Source of the DNA: Lanius collurio
Lineage: Eukaryota > Chordata > Aves > Passeriformes > Laniidae
Direction of reading: 5' to 3'
Assembly (NCBI GenBank): GCA_020086605.1
Contig: JACBWW010000003.1
Location: 57,645,847-57,709,846, forward strand
Length of the DNA: 64,000 bases
The translations under genes were made by a program, and so were the position numbers. The notes below the pieces were generated by a model that saw only the letters and a list, made by a program, of their open reading frames with translations, searched no databases and was not told the origin of the DNA. This document shows, piece by piece, positions 49,421 through 61,128 of this stretch (positions are counted from its first letter, which is position 1; each line of letters starts with the position of its first letter).

Positions 49421-49979
49421 ATTTAAAAGAAGACTATATTTACAGCTTCCAGTGACCTTTAATTGCTTTTAAAACTGTCTTTCCACTAAAATTTTCAGTG
49501 ATGGGCTTTAGTGGAGAAAAAAATGTTGTTTTCAGGCAAACAACATTGGTTTGGGTATAAAAATTATGTTTTAATATTTACTTGACCTTTTGTTGTTTTT
49601 TTTTTTCTGCTATTGTCTTCAATATTACTCATAAAGCACAATCCCAAATGGTCTTGTGTACACATGCAGGCAAGCTTATCAGCAGCCTGACTTCTGATAT
49701 GTCCAGGTATTCAGCTATGATTTCAAACGATCACCTGTGTAGTAACCAGCACTGAGGAAGACTGATCATCTTTCCAAACACCCAATAGTCTTAAAAAGCA
49801 AAGCAAAAAAGAACCTGGGACATTCAAAAAAAGATCACAAATCCAGAATAGAGTGATGTCTGTATGAAGAACCTCTCCCAAGTATTCCATGAGAACAAGG
49901 GCATACAAAGTTCTGTTCAGACTAAAAGCAGCTGTATCACCTCAGAACAAGAAAACAGGTTTGCAACAGCAGATCTGAG

Positions 49980-50112
49980 GCTGGACTTTTGTCATGATGA
50001 AAAAGCACATAACCTCACATGCTTCGGTTTCCCCCTCTGCAGGTGGGAAATTATACATTATTTTTCCCTTGCTGAAGCATTTTGAGATGGATGTAAATGA
50101 GGCTTTAACAGC
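49980..50112 (+). mobile_element. MIR-type SINE relic
   Basis: AACCTCACATGCTTCGGTTTCCCCCTCTGC (about 50011-50040; compare the MIR 'aacctctctgtgcctcagtttccccatctg') is followed by GGTGGGAAATTATACATTA and then GCTGAAGCATTTTGAGATGG, matching the 'aaagcgctttgagat' element of amniote MIR-type SINEs. Ancient, heavily mutated and without a recognisable tRNA head. The exact family (MIR or another amniote CORE-SINE) is not resolved. Confidence 0.7.
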
Positions 50113-53100
50113 CTCCTATTGTCAGGAAAAAGAGATGAGGATCCCTGCCAGAGCTCCCATCTGTTGTCATCAGCAGACAAAGGTGCTCTCCCAGGCAAAC
50201 GATCTGGTTGAGAAATGCTCGTCTTCTCAGTTTTCTCGGTGTGCAGTAGAATTTGAGCTAAGCATAGGGAGATGTGATGGTTACACAACACTTTCCTTGA
50301 AAATGTACTTTGATCTGTGGCCTCCAAATTGCATCAACCTTCTTCTCTTCTGAGAAGAACTTTCTCAGTTCTTAGAAACAGCCAGTGTTCAGTGGGGTTG
50401 CTTAGGCACTTGTATTCTGATGCAGGCATAGGCAGGAGGAAACAGAAATGCTCTACTTATATGTCAGAAGTTTGCTGGATTTTTGTTTTACATATGAGAG
50501 GTCTGTATTAGTGATTTTATTCCCTTCACTCTGACCCATTTTTGTCTAGTCAGCTCAAGCAACAGATGTGGGCTTTCGTCCAACAGTGTGTAACAGGATA
50601 AATATGTGTTCTGTGCTTTAATGCCTCGTGTGGTGTTCTCTGGAAATAGACTTGAACAATGACAGCTATACTTGGCATTTGGAGGAATCAGCTGGTCTAT
50701 CTGGGGACCATAAAGTTCAAATAGGAGAGCTGAAAGCCCAGAAAAGGGTTTTTTTTGCAGCAGAGCTTAATTTTGCTAACACATCTGAAATCCTGTCAGG
50801 AAACCCTCTACTGTTCCTCAAAGCTATTAGACAAAACCAGGGAATGTTATGGAGAGAGACCTCATGGATTAAGCACGCTTATCCACTTTTCTAGGAAGCA
50901 GGATAATTCTGGAAGCCAAATGCAAAATTATACCTTGGAGTCTTGTATAACAATAAAAAAAAAAAAAAAAGAGAAGCTTTCTTTCAATTGAATTTACAGC
51001 AACTTATACATTTGGATTTCAGATTAGAGGGAAATGAGCATGGCAGGTGCTGGCTGTGATAATGGTGCTGAACTAGTGGAACTGACCTGGCCATACACTT
51101 AAGAGGTGAATCATGCTGCATCACAAACTTATTTTTAATATAGAGGAGTAGCGTATCTCAAGCTTTTATATATCTCTCCAACCTTTCACATGGAGTTTTT
51201 GGACACATTCTCCCACCCACATATAGGTGGCTGTGGACTTGATGGACATAATACAGGAAGTAGCACCTGGCTAAGCTACTATTTGTTGGATGCATTTCAT
51301 GCTTATCTGAAAAAAAAATACTGCAAATGACTCACTATTTCTATTTTTCCTTTAAGAAATTACATGTAATAAAAGTTCTCAGGAAGGAATCTTTCTATTA
51401 TTCATATCCTGTGTTGACATCCAGACTCCCTTGTGCTTTATATATAATTTCAGTAATCAATAGCTTAGGAAATTGGACACTTTCTTCTTTAACTCATTGT
51501 TTCCTAAGTTACATTAATTCAGTCATCAGCATGTGCACAGAAGCAGCCCAGGTACTTTCCTACTACTTAAGCACAGCTGAAATCTAAATAGGATATGGCA
51601 TCCAGGCATTTGGCCACAAAGCAGTTGGCTTAAACTCATCTTTGTCTACGACAACATTCTGCTGGGTACACACAGCTGCAGGACATCAGCTACCTGTAAA
51701 TATGTAGCTGAATAGGAGCAGCCCTCAGACATCAGACTCATCAGGTAAACAGGGCTTTCTGGGCTCTGAGTTTTAGACCTGGTTTTACTTAACTTGTGCT
51801 AATATTCCACATGTAGCATGCTGACCTTACTTTTAATCTGCACTTATAGGCATGTTGGTCAGCATTCTTTAACATATATTAAATTGTTTGGTGGACCAAA
51901 ATGTCATCTGTCTGTGACAGAAAAAGCTGCCCTGGTTTCCAGAGGTGCTGGTAATCACAAGTGAAATTTCATCACTGCTGAAAATCAAGACTTGTTTAGT
52001 GACTTGTGGCATATGAGTTTGGGAAGGATTTTCAGATGTTAAGGGTAATTTACTCAAAGGTAATTAACTTCCATTAGTATGCCTAAAATTCCCCTTATTC
52101 CCCTTCTTACACAAATACATCTATTTATCATTATCCCCTGCATTTCCATAGAGAATGTTTCAGATTTAATACACTTTCTGGAAAAAACTGCAAGTTCAAA
52201 CAATCTAGAGAATGACTTCTGGTCAATCTCTGTAAGCCAAATTTCCTTTCCACTAGACATACATTTTCATATTGCTTCTTCTGCACTGATGATGTTTGCC
52301 ATTACAGGCAGGACAACAAGACTTCTTACCCAGCCTGGCCATTCCTAAATTCCTGTTCTTAGCACTGTATTCTAATACTGTCTCTGGTTTATTCAATTAA
52401 TCAGTTACAGAGGATATGGGGATTTAAATGCCTGAAGAGGAAGATGATGTCACTGATTGTTTTAAGATGGAATCATCTGAAAAAAGCATAAGTAGTGAGA
52501 ATTTATCCTCCATGAGCAATATGCTTAGGACCTAAACAGCTAGACTACAAATAACTATTAATGTAGAATGAATTAATTTTCCAGATGTTACATCAGTGCT
52601 GAACTCAAAGAATGTTATCTCAGCTGGAATAATACAGAGTTTTACTTACTGAAATAACTAAAGCTTATGAATACAGTAGAAGACTTACAAAAAAAAAAAA
52701 AAAAAGGCAATTAGTTACCTGGATTACACACTCCTTAACCAGGAAAACAAAAAATAGTTGATTAACATGAGAAAATTTACATTTCTGGTAGGCCTAAATG
52801 ACTGATGTGAGCATGTTATTTAAAAAATATGCAGATAGGAAAAAGAAGCACATCAAATTTTTGTTCCAAAGTTAATATTTGGTTTATCAAAACCAAATAT
52901 TTATTAATAACATTTTATTTTATTACCTAAAGGCTGTTATATTTATATATCTTTATATGTTTACTGCATATTTATATAGCTGTGAGTTATAATTACTTAT
53001 CCATGTAAATGAAAGGAATGGTTTTTAAATTTAAGAAACCATCTCACTGTGAGTGTTTTTGACCATTGAAGCTTATTACATATACATTAGAACATGATTG

Positions 53101-53277
53101 TCCTTCCCACAAAGCATTTCAGTAACTTACCCCTAAACCAAAATTCCTAGCAGCTGTGAGATCTTTACCTTACAACAGTAAAATAAAAATTCACTGGACA
53201 TGACTGATTAAAATAAATTTTCTCTATATGGAGAGAATACTATACTTGGAGAAAACACTTCTCAGAACCAGTAGAAG
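50113..53277. other. Unannotated stretch
   Basis: No gene is recognised. It holds a 16-A run at 50955-50970, directly preceded by CAAT so that an AATAAA overlaps its start, a 17-A run at 52689-52705 and a strong short inverted repeat at 52874-52901. The A runs could mark retroposed sequences, but no parent gene can be recognised upstream of either. Confidence 0.6.
52874..52901. repeat. Perfect 12-base inverted repeat
   Basis: Left arm AATATTTGGTTT (52874-52885), four-base loop ATCA, and an exactly complementary right arm at 52890-52901. It lies in very AT-rich sequence. Confidence 0.9.
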
Positions 53278-53856
53278 GCCCATGGTGTCCTGGGGTGCAT
53301 CGGGAGGAGCCTTGCCAGCAGGTCAGGGAGGTGATCCTGCCCCTCTGCTCAGCCCTGATGAGGCCTCACCTGGAGTGCTGTGCTCTCTTCTGGGCTCCTC
53401 AGGACAAGGCAGATGTGGAGCTCCTGAAGTGGGTCAAGCACAGGGACTGGAGCACCTCTCTTATGAGGAAAGGCTGAGGGAGCTGGGCCTGTTCAGCCTC
53501 AAAAAGAGGTGATGGAGAGGGGACCTCATCAAGGTCTATCAGAATCTGTAGGGAGGTGTCAGAGGGTGGACCAGGCTCTGTTTGGTGGTGCCCAGCAATG
53601 GAACAAGAGGCAATGGGCAGAAACTGATGCCCAGGAAGTTCCACCTGGACATGAGGAAGAACTTCTTTCCTGTGCTGTGACCAAGCACTGGAACAGATTG
53701 TCCAGAGAGGGTGTGGAGTCTCCCTCACTGGAGATATCCAAGAACTGTCTGGACATGATCCTGTGCCACGTGCTCTGGGATGACCCTTCCTGTGCAGGCA
53801 GGTTGGACCAGATGACCCCACGGTGGTCCCTTCCAACCCATTCTGTGATTCCATGA
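53278..53856 (+). mobile_element. CR1 LINE, 3' end fragment
   Basis: A long, well-preserved CR1 3' region on the plus strand. It runs through the ORF2 C-terminal part (GGTCAGGGAGGTGATCCTGC, CTGGAGTGCTGTG, TATGAGGAAAGGCTGAGGGA, GAGCTGGGCCTGTTCAGCCT), then GAAGTTCCACCTGGACATG, GAAGAACTTCTTTCCTGTG, GAGTCTCCCTCACTGGAGAT and GGTCCCTTCCAACCCATTC, and ends in the terminal CTGTGATTCCATGA. About 18 bases appear lost near 53430-53445, where GGGTCAAGCACAGGGACTGG replaces a longer segment of the family sequence. No intact ORF2 remains. It is more GC-rich and less diverged than the other CR1 copies here, so it is probably the youngest of them. Confidence 0.96.
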
Positions 53857-55002
53857 AAACTTACTCTTGACAAATGCTCTGACAACTTTCAGCTTCCTGA
53901 GGACGTAGTGCATGTCAGAAAGTTTTTCAGGTCACAATTCTGCTCTGTAGGGACATATCTGATCCCTGTCATAACATCTCTCTTTTTTTTCTTTAAGTAT
54001 ATCCTCTGTTGCCCCTTGGACACACTGAAGAGGTGCCAGAGAGCTAAATAGTCACGAATATGCACCATTGCTCCAACTGACAGGTTCACCTCTGTATAAC
54101 ATATTTTCATAGATGTTAAATCAACATCATAATTACTCCTTTAAGATGTAATTTTAAAGTCTATTTTGCAGATCAGAGGAAAGACAGCAGAAATGATCTG
54201 TTTTTGGAGATTCTCAACTAGAAGAAGAGAGGGCAACACATCCTTGCAGCAGAAGCTCCTGTCTGTTTCTTAAACTAACCACAAAAGTTCCACAAAAATC
54301 CCATTATATTTCATCTGCTTTAACATGTAGTCCTTTAGGATGACTCTTGTAGTACTTTGATGGAAAGTTGTTAGCCTGGCTTATGTTTGGCTGCATTTCT
54401 ATCACCTTAAAATATTGATTCAAGGCCCATCAGTAATATCTAAGCATCTAAACAGGTTACCATTATTCAGCTGAGTTTCAGTTCTGCTGATACAGATTTA
54501 GGAGAGCTATTAATGAATATTCACCCTAAGTCAAATGCAATTGCAGCCATAGATGTGGAGATTTTTTTTTTTAACTTGGAGCCATATGTATGTATGCAAG
54601 ATCTATATGAAATAGTGCAGTATGTTAACAATATGTTTGAACCAAATGAAATTAAATAAGAATCTGGACTTGGTTATACATGAAGAACCCTCTTTTCCTT
54701 GGGAAATAGTTTTCAGCAAGATTGTAAACAGAGATGAGACATCACATGGCTTGCATTATAATTTCTCTTATGAGCTTTCTCTTTCAAAATGAAGTACTTT
54801 AAGATTTTATGTTTGACTTATTGTGGTGGAGAAATAAGAATGAATTATTGAAACATTTGTGCTCATAATTATGCCAAATTGAGTCTGATCAAATAGAGCT
54901 TCAGGAATTCCAGTTATGCTTCAAATCTCCTATGGAAGATGAAGAAAAAATGAACCCAATATAGTCATGAAGACTTTTACAAAAGATTGGGGAAAAAAGA
55001 AT
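53857..55002. other. Unannotated stretch
   Basis: No gene or repeat family is recognised. There are short T runs at about 53983-53990 and 54563-54572. Confidence 0.6.
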
Positions 55003-55150
55003 GATCCTGTGGTTAAGACGCTTTGATTCAGGTCTTGATTCAATTTCTTCCTTGGTTTGGATGATCTGGTGTTCTAGTTGAATTTAATTTCTCTATGCCT
55101 CAGTTTCCCATTAGTAAAACAGTGATTAAACCATTCCTTTCCAATTTTCT
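55003..55150 (+). mobile_element. MIR-type SINE relic including part of the tRNA-like head
   Basis: GTGGTTAAGACGC (about 55009-55021) matches the MIR head 'gtggttaagagc', and a decayed B-box-like TTGATTCAATTTC follows. The 3' part reads TTAATTTCTCTATGCCTCAG then TTTCCCATTAGTAAAACAGTG, matching 'taacctctctgtgcctcag' and 'tttcctcatctgtaaaatgg'. This is the most complete of the four relics in the 49-57 kb interval. Confidence 0.75.
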
Positions 55151-56569
55151 GTTTAAGTTACAAGTCTTTCCAAGCCAGAATCATCCAGAATGTGTGCACA
55201 CAAAGGAAGTCCATCACACTTACTTGGTTTCTGAAAATTAGTGATATTTCTATAGGAGCATGGAGATCGCTGCCAACTCTGTTCTTCCCTCTAATCCCAC
55301 ATTCTCACTCCTTTACATGGAGACTAAAGTCTGAATTCAGACTAATATTGGTACCAAAATCCCAAAATGCAACACAATGCAATGTTTGAAGAGATACCTA
55401 AAGCCTACCAGTAGGTGAGTTATTAGCAGCCTATTGAAGTAAAAAGTATAGGGACTAGCAAGAAATGGAAACAAGCTTCTGGTATTTAACCTCTTGTCTA
55501 ATAAATCTAAGTCTATAAAGTACCGGGGCATGCTTAATGTTTTACTCTGGTTGATGTCAACACCTCCTTCTTGAATAAGTTGTATATTTTGAATATGGTA
55601 TACAAAGGTACTTGCTGTCCCAAATTCTCCTGTAAAAAACTTAGCACCCAAGAAGGATGTTGCAGTACGTAGACTTGATACAATTTTCCTGTGCAAAGGG
55701 AAAGATATTTTTTTAGTAAGGACAGACTCATCAAGTCTTGAAAGCTGCTCATGACTTCGGTGCTCGAAATGCCATGAAAAGAGAGTGTGCCATCATCCAG
55801 GCCACTGATTCAGATAACTGAAATATAACATCAAAACTAGAACAGTGTAACTAATGTGCTTGCATTGGGAGTAAAACTCTATCTGAATAACATATGGTGG
55901 ATTATCATCCTGTTCATTGCAAAAGGCCCACACTTGAAGAATCACTGGAGCCACCAGTGGAGAACTTTTCACAAGCCTGTCCATCTGAAGGAAAGAAGTG
56001 AATAGGGGGCTAAACGTGTGAGAGAGTGAGTGAATGATTGTTTCTGACTGAGATTTCCCCAGTGCTTTAGAAGGGATGGATTTTTACTGATCAGATTGAT
56101 ATGGTTAGGGTTATGGATAGGTTAGACTTGAATACAGCAAGAGTTGTATTGGATGACCCTCTTTTCTCTAGCAGAAAGTGTTTGAAGGTCTCTCTTTTCC
56201 CTCACAAATCGTCTTAACCAGCTTTTAAAGACAAAGTTCTAAAGGGAAGCAAAAGTCCAATGTACACTCCAAGAGGTATAAGAGATGATTTTGTCTTTAA
56301 AGAGATCTAATTTCTGTAGCAAGGGAGGGGATTATTTTGCACCATATGGTAGCTCTCCCGTGATGTCATAGTGATTAATGACAGGATCAGTTGGATGCTC
56401 CAGTGGCGTAACAAATGACCTGGGTTTCCTGTAATGGCAATAGTTACACGCTCGTACTAGGGCCCTGCAATTAACTGAGCCCTAGTCACGGCTCCCCATG
56501 GGGTTAAGCATAACTATAGAATGAATGTGGAGTCTGCTACCAGCTTCAGGAGGATGTGGGTCAAGCATT
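55151..56569. other. Unannotated stretch
   Basis: No gene is recognised. At 56345-56520 a small patch has several CpG dinucleotides and homeobox-type words (TGATTAATGAC, GCAATTAAC), which might mark a conserved element. A CR1-tail-like phrase around 56108-56155 (GGTTAGACTTGAAT, TTGGATGACCC) is too weak to call. Confidence 0.5.
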
Positions 56570-56697
56570 CTGTGACTTCTGGCAGATCCCATAGACTGTT
56601 GATATCTGTTTCCCATCTGTAAAACTGATCATATAATTATAATTCACAGGCTTGATGTAAAACTAAATAGTTGGAGTATGTCAAACCTTTGCAGAAG
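56570..56697 (+). mobile_element. MIR-type SINE relic
   Basis: TGTGACTTCTGGCAGATC, GTTTCCCATCTGTAAAACTG, ATAATTATAATTCACAGGCT and TATGTCAAACCTTTGCAGA follow the MIR order 'tgtgaccttgggcaagtc', 'gtttccccatctgtaaaatgg', 'ataataattcctacctcacagggt' and 'atgtaaagcactttgcacag'. The core and 3' region are well recognisable; the head may extend leftwards but is not clear. Confidence 0.8.
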
Positions 56698-57222
56698 AAA
56701 AATGTTAAGTTAAAATAAAATTTTAGTGAAATTATATGTCTATTTTTAACTCTGTGTCATAGACTGAAAAACCTTCAACACTCTGATTTGCCACATGATT
56801 ATTTGTCACATAAAACACAGATATCTTCATTAAATGCTTTGTGCTCTACTTTCAAGTCAAGCATTCTTTGGGGTAATCATAGTTCCCCGTCTGAAATAAT
56901 TCTAGAAGCAGATTAAATACTCCTGCTGTGCTGAAGCAAAGCAATACAGACAAGGAATTATCCATTTATCCCAGTAGCAGCCTTACTGGCAGCATGTTGA
57001 CTGTCACTGTAGCTGTTATTTTAGTTGATGAAAAAATCCCAAAAACTTGAAAAATATTTATTTTCTTGATCCAAGTTTTAGATTTTCTTCAGACTTTCCT
57101 GATAATTGTGGATAATTTTGAAATTACAATTAGAAGTTTTAAAAATTGTGTATTGGATATAAGCTGTATTTAGGATCAGGCTTTGCATTCATCAAGCTGC
57201 TGAGATGCTCTGAACATAGGAT

Positions 57223-57246
57223 CTCCAAATGATTTATCATTTGGAG
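57223..57246. repeat. 24-base palindrome
   Basis: The arm CTCCAAATGAT (57223-57233) is followed by TT and then its exact reverse complement (57236-57246). Eleven paired bases with a two-base centre make it able, in principle, to form a cruciform or to bind a dimeric factor. Confidence 0.9.
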
Positions 57247-58289
57247 CTGTTTGCTTCTAGTGATTGCAATATAATATTATATAGGTCATTTCATTATGTT
57301 TCAATACCTGTTTTCCACTGCTGGTTGCTGGATAGTTCAGTCAGAAAAATAAAAAAGAAGAAGATCCTGTTGTATTGGCATTGAGTTTTACCAAAAGACA
57401 TAAGACCATTTCTGCTTGGTTTAGGTTTTTCCTTTTAGCAAAAAGTGAATGTGTTATGTAGAGAGTGCTTAAAGGGTGACATGGCTGGATCCTCAGCCTA
57501 ACACTTTATGGATAGTGGATAAAGCAGTTCACAGATATGGTTTTGAAATTACAGTTCTGGTGTGTTTTTATAGTGAACATAATTGTACACATCTTATGAA
57601 TGTTCTCCTGACTAATTTCTTTTTTATTATATTTTGCATGATTATACAAAGACATTCTCACCTGTGTTTTCTTCAGCAGCCTAATTCACAACATTTTTTT
57701 GTTGTTGACTATAAATTGGACTACAGGTTTTGCCAAGGATTGGCATTCCTCCCTACATTTAATTCATCCAGTATAGATATTGAGTGACAAGGGCAGTGCT
57801 AATTTATGATTGGATATTGGAACTGAAATAACAATTGGAAAGGGAAAAGCAAGATTCTTTCAAAGTATGAAATTAAAACCTTTGGGCTATGGCTTAACTT
57901 GCTACTTATTTTTCTCATTTTCTTGCCATCAATACTTCTGCCCTACTCTTGATGTGATGTTTTTCACAGGGCATGATTTGGGGCTTTATTCACTCTTTGT
58001 TTTCATGTGATATATGGGGTATTTTTTATTAGCTTGTATAATAACCCATGCTCTGTCTATTCCTACTCAGATGTCTGCTATTAATTGTCTTTATGAGAGT
58101 TATAAACATTTCTGAGATATTTAGCTGTGGTTCTCCTCTAACTTGCATGAGAATCAGATCTCAGTAAATAAAAAATGTAGATTTCAGGGGAAGCCTGAGA
58201 GCTGGAAATCTTCTCCTTCTGAACTAAACTGGCCCAGGGCACTGTCATGCCCATGGATTAGTGATCAGGGATGCCTTTTCCTGGAAGTT

Positions 58290-58303
58290 TTGGCCTGGGC
58301 CAA
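58290..58303. promoter_or_regulatory. NFI-type inverted repeat
   Basis: TTGGCCTGGGCCAA has two TTGGC half-sites facing each other with four bases between, inside a locally GC-rich patch. The canonical NFI palindrome has five bases between half-sites, so binding is a guess. Confidence 0.3.
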
Positions 58304-59426
58304 CCAACAACCTGCCAGACAATGCCTGGGCCCAGAGTGTGAGACAGGATGGGACAGTGCAGAGTGGGACAGGACAAGGGCTGTTCACATGATGGACCAA
58401 GCCATTCTGCTCAACTTTTCTGAAGGTGAAGAGTGGTGAGACTTATGAATGAAAGCCTCTCCATTTCCCACATGGGGCATAAAGAGGTGCAGGACATTAT
58501 TTGTTTTAATTATTATGAATATTAAGATTAAAAGTTAAGAGTAAATAAGGAAACAGGAGGAAAAAAATGTAAGATAGAGAGTAGAAATTCACTCTGGGAA
58601 ATAATTCCTAAATTTTTTTTATGTATTTTAGTGAAGAAGGAAAATCTGATGTGAATTATCCATTTTCATGACCCCTTGTCCTTAAATTTATTTGAAGTTG
58701 TTAGGTGCTTCAGGGTTAGAGAGAACTTCCAGGAGGACTTATTTATGTGTTTTACTCTACTACCACTCCAAAATAAGACATTGGAAACCTCTTTCTTTTT
58801 GAGTAATATAATGACACCTTTTTGTCCTATTCTTTTTTGTCTTTTGTCTTCCACAGTGACTGTCCTTTTGAAGTAGAGACACAGTTTGCTGGCAGAGAGT
58901 CCACAGAAGTGTTCTGAGCCATTGCAATGACAGCTATGATTGCATGAAACCATGATTTGGAAAGAATATTGTTATTTAAAATAATTCTGAAGTGGCAAGT
59001 ATCTCAGAGAGTGAGTGTTAGCAAAAAGATGATCGAAGCACGTGTGAAGGGTTGTTACTGGTTGAAGATTTGCTTTCTTGGCCTTCTGTGGTATAGCCAG
59101 GTTTCACTACTGCCAAGTGAAAAATGCTGTAGGTATATAAGAAAGCTCAAAGGTGATATAAACTCATTCTGCTTGTTCAGAGCTATTCAAAATATTCTGT
59201 CTGCACCACATTAAATGTTTTGATGGAAGAGGCATCTGCCCTGTACAATGGACATAAAATCATAAGACCAGTATAAATTGCTGCAGTTCAACAGTCATGA
59301 AGCCACTTCAATCCAGATCAGATTTAATGTTTGAGCTATAAGGAACAAATGCTTTACTTGCAATCAGGCCACTGGTTTTGTCAAATAAATAATGGCTTTC
59401 AAACAATAGTTAGGACTATTTCTTCC

Positions 59427-59728
59427 AGTACCTAAAGGAGGCTGGAGAAATATTTTTTTACAAGGGCAAGTGATAGGACAAAGGATAATGGCCTTAAGAT
59501 GAAGGAAGGTAAGTTTAAATGAAATTCTTCCCTGTGAGTGTGGTGAAGCAATGGAACAGGTTGCCCAGAGGAGCCATAGGTGAGCTATCTCTGGAATTTT
59601 TCAAGACTGGGTTGGATGGGGCTTTGAGCAACCTGGTCTAGAGAAAAGTGTCCCTGCCCATGGCAGGAGGGATGGTACTAGAGGATATTTAGGTCTTGCC
59701 CAGCATAAACCATTCTATGATTCTATGA
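59427..59728 (+). mobile_element. CR1 LINE, 3' end fragment
   Basis: The plus strand reads through the CR1 3' region: AGTACCTAAAGGAGGCTGGA, ACAAGGGCAAGTGATAGGAC, GAAATTCTTCCCTGTGAG, ATGGAACAGGTTGCCCAGAG, TGGATGGGGCTTTGAGCAAC, CTGGTCTAGAGAAAAGTGTC and CCTGCCCATGGCAGGAGG, ending in CATTCTATGATTCTATGA at 59728. It is truncated at the 5' end as usual and its tail is intact. A section of the family sequence near 59500-59520 is shortened. No target-site duplication was resolved. Confidence 0.95.
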
Positions 59729-60675
59729 AACAACATAAATTTTACTCATTGTACTGAGCCAGTCCAAAGGATACAATTTTATTGTGAAATAAGAAATTTT
59801 TATGACCTCGACTTACTGGTCTTATGTATCAGGCTAAAACTCTGATCTCTGTTATACCAAGGTCAATTGAGATCCCTCCAAGTTCTGTAAACACCATGTA
59901 CCCTGCTCAACTTATGCATTATCAATGTGCTAAAATAAAAGTGTAAATGGGATCTGAATGAATTCCTGCCATTTGTGACAGTTAGAAAACAGTATTGATA
60001 GACAAACCTTAGAAAGTTCTGGTGCATGAATGGCAGGATAACTTCTGACAATTGTGTCGAAGTTTCAGCAGGAAAATATTTTGATGATACTGACTGATAA
60101 AGACAGAAAGAGCAGAAGGTTATGGATAAATCCTTTGTCCTTTTTTGGACTGCTCACTTTGCCAGGTTTGCATGTATCTGACATCCTTCAAATGATTTAG
60201 AACCCTACAGAAGTCTCCTCATGCAGGGGAATGAGGCAAAGGAGATCAGCAAACTGGAACGAATCTCAGCACAATGTCAATGTACTGCCAGACTTTTGGT
60301 GCAAAAGTTGAGGGAATTGTGTCTGAGAAGTCAGCGGGAAATTCCCACAGAAAACTTGGATTCAGTTTTTGTTGCTGTTCATCACTTCCTGGTTGCATTG
60401 CAACCATCATTTACTGATATCCTGCCTGGGTGTCCACAAAAATTATTCGAGTCAGAGCCAGCAGTAACTCACTTCTTTCCATGTAACTTTTGTTTGCTAG
60501 AGTCTTAAAATGTGGATGGCTCCACTGCAGAAAGAAGCACTCAGTTTTTTAATCAAGGATTCTGATACAGGCTTAAAATCAAGACGTTATATTATTAAAT
60601 TATGGCTTATAATACTTTAAAAAATAGGATTTTCTCTTCTGTTTTGTTAGACTGAATTAATTGGCATTTTAAAGC

Positions 60676-60695
60676 TTTTTTTTTTTTTTTTTTTT
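60676..60695. repeat. Poly(T) run (20 bases)
   Basis: An uninterrupted T20. It is prone to length error in sequencing and to slippage. Confidence 0.9.
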
Positions 60696-61112
60696 CCTAT
60701 AAACAGGGAATGCAGGGATATATTAAAGGGTTTCTGGTACCATAAAAATTAAAGGGGTTTTTTAGCTCCTCTATATTTGGAATCAGTTCTTAAAATTACA
60801 TAATTTTAAAATGAATAAATTTTGTTAAATGCAAGTATCCTGAAAAATCTTATTCCTGAAAAGCAACATAGAGAATAATAATTCCATATGAGTAAGAATA
60901 AAACAGTGAACTGGATAATAATGTTGCTGCTGAAACAATTTGAAGGAAATATATAAATCAGTCACTAATCACTAGACATTTAGAAATAATTTCTCTGGGA
61001 GCAGACTCTTCTCCTTTAAACATTCAGAGATTTCTTTCATCAGTTTGGGCAAGACAGAGAATTTTTCTTGGGTTCCAGAACACACTGTAGCAATTCTAAA
61101 CTAAATGTTTTG

Positions 61113-61128
61113 TTTTTTTTTTTTTTTT
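61113..61128. repeat. Poly(T) run (16 bases)
   Basis: An uninterrupted T16. Confidence 0.9.

Larger units (their letters stand above)
56698..59426. other. Unannotated stretch with a palindrome and an NFI-like site
   Basis: No gene is recognised. It contains the near-perfect palindrome at 57223-57246 and a GC-richer patch at about 58180-58440 holding the inverted repeat TTGGCCTGGGCCAA at 58290-58303 (NFI-type half-sites). The 98- and 103-codon frames here resemble nothing known. Confidence 0.6.

Noticed and set aside
50628..50970. Processed pseudogene ending in an AATAAA-like word and 16 A
   Set aside because: The upstream 88-codon frame matches no known protein, and A runs of this length occur elsewhere in the window without any retrocopy.
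53399..53885. Overlapping frames of up to 151 codons on both strands
   Set aside because: They all lie inside the CR1 3' fragment and reflect its GC-rich composition.
56090..56165. CR1-like 3' end phrase
   Set aside because: Only scattered words agree (GGTTAGACTTGAAT, TTGGATGACCC) and no tail follows.
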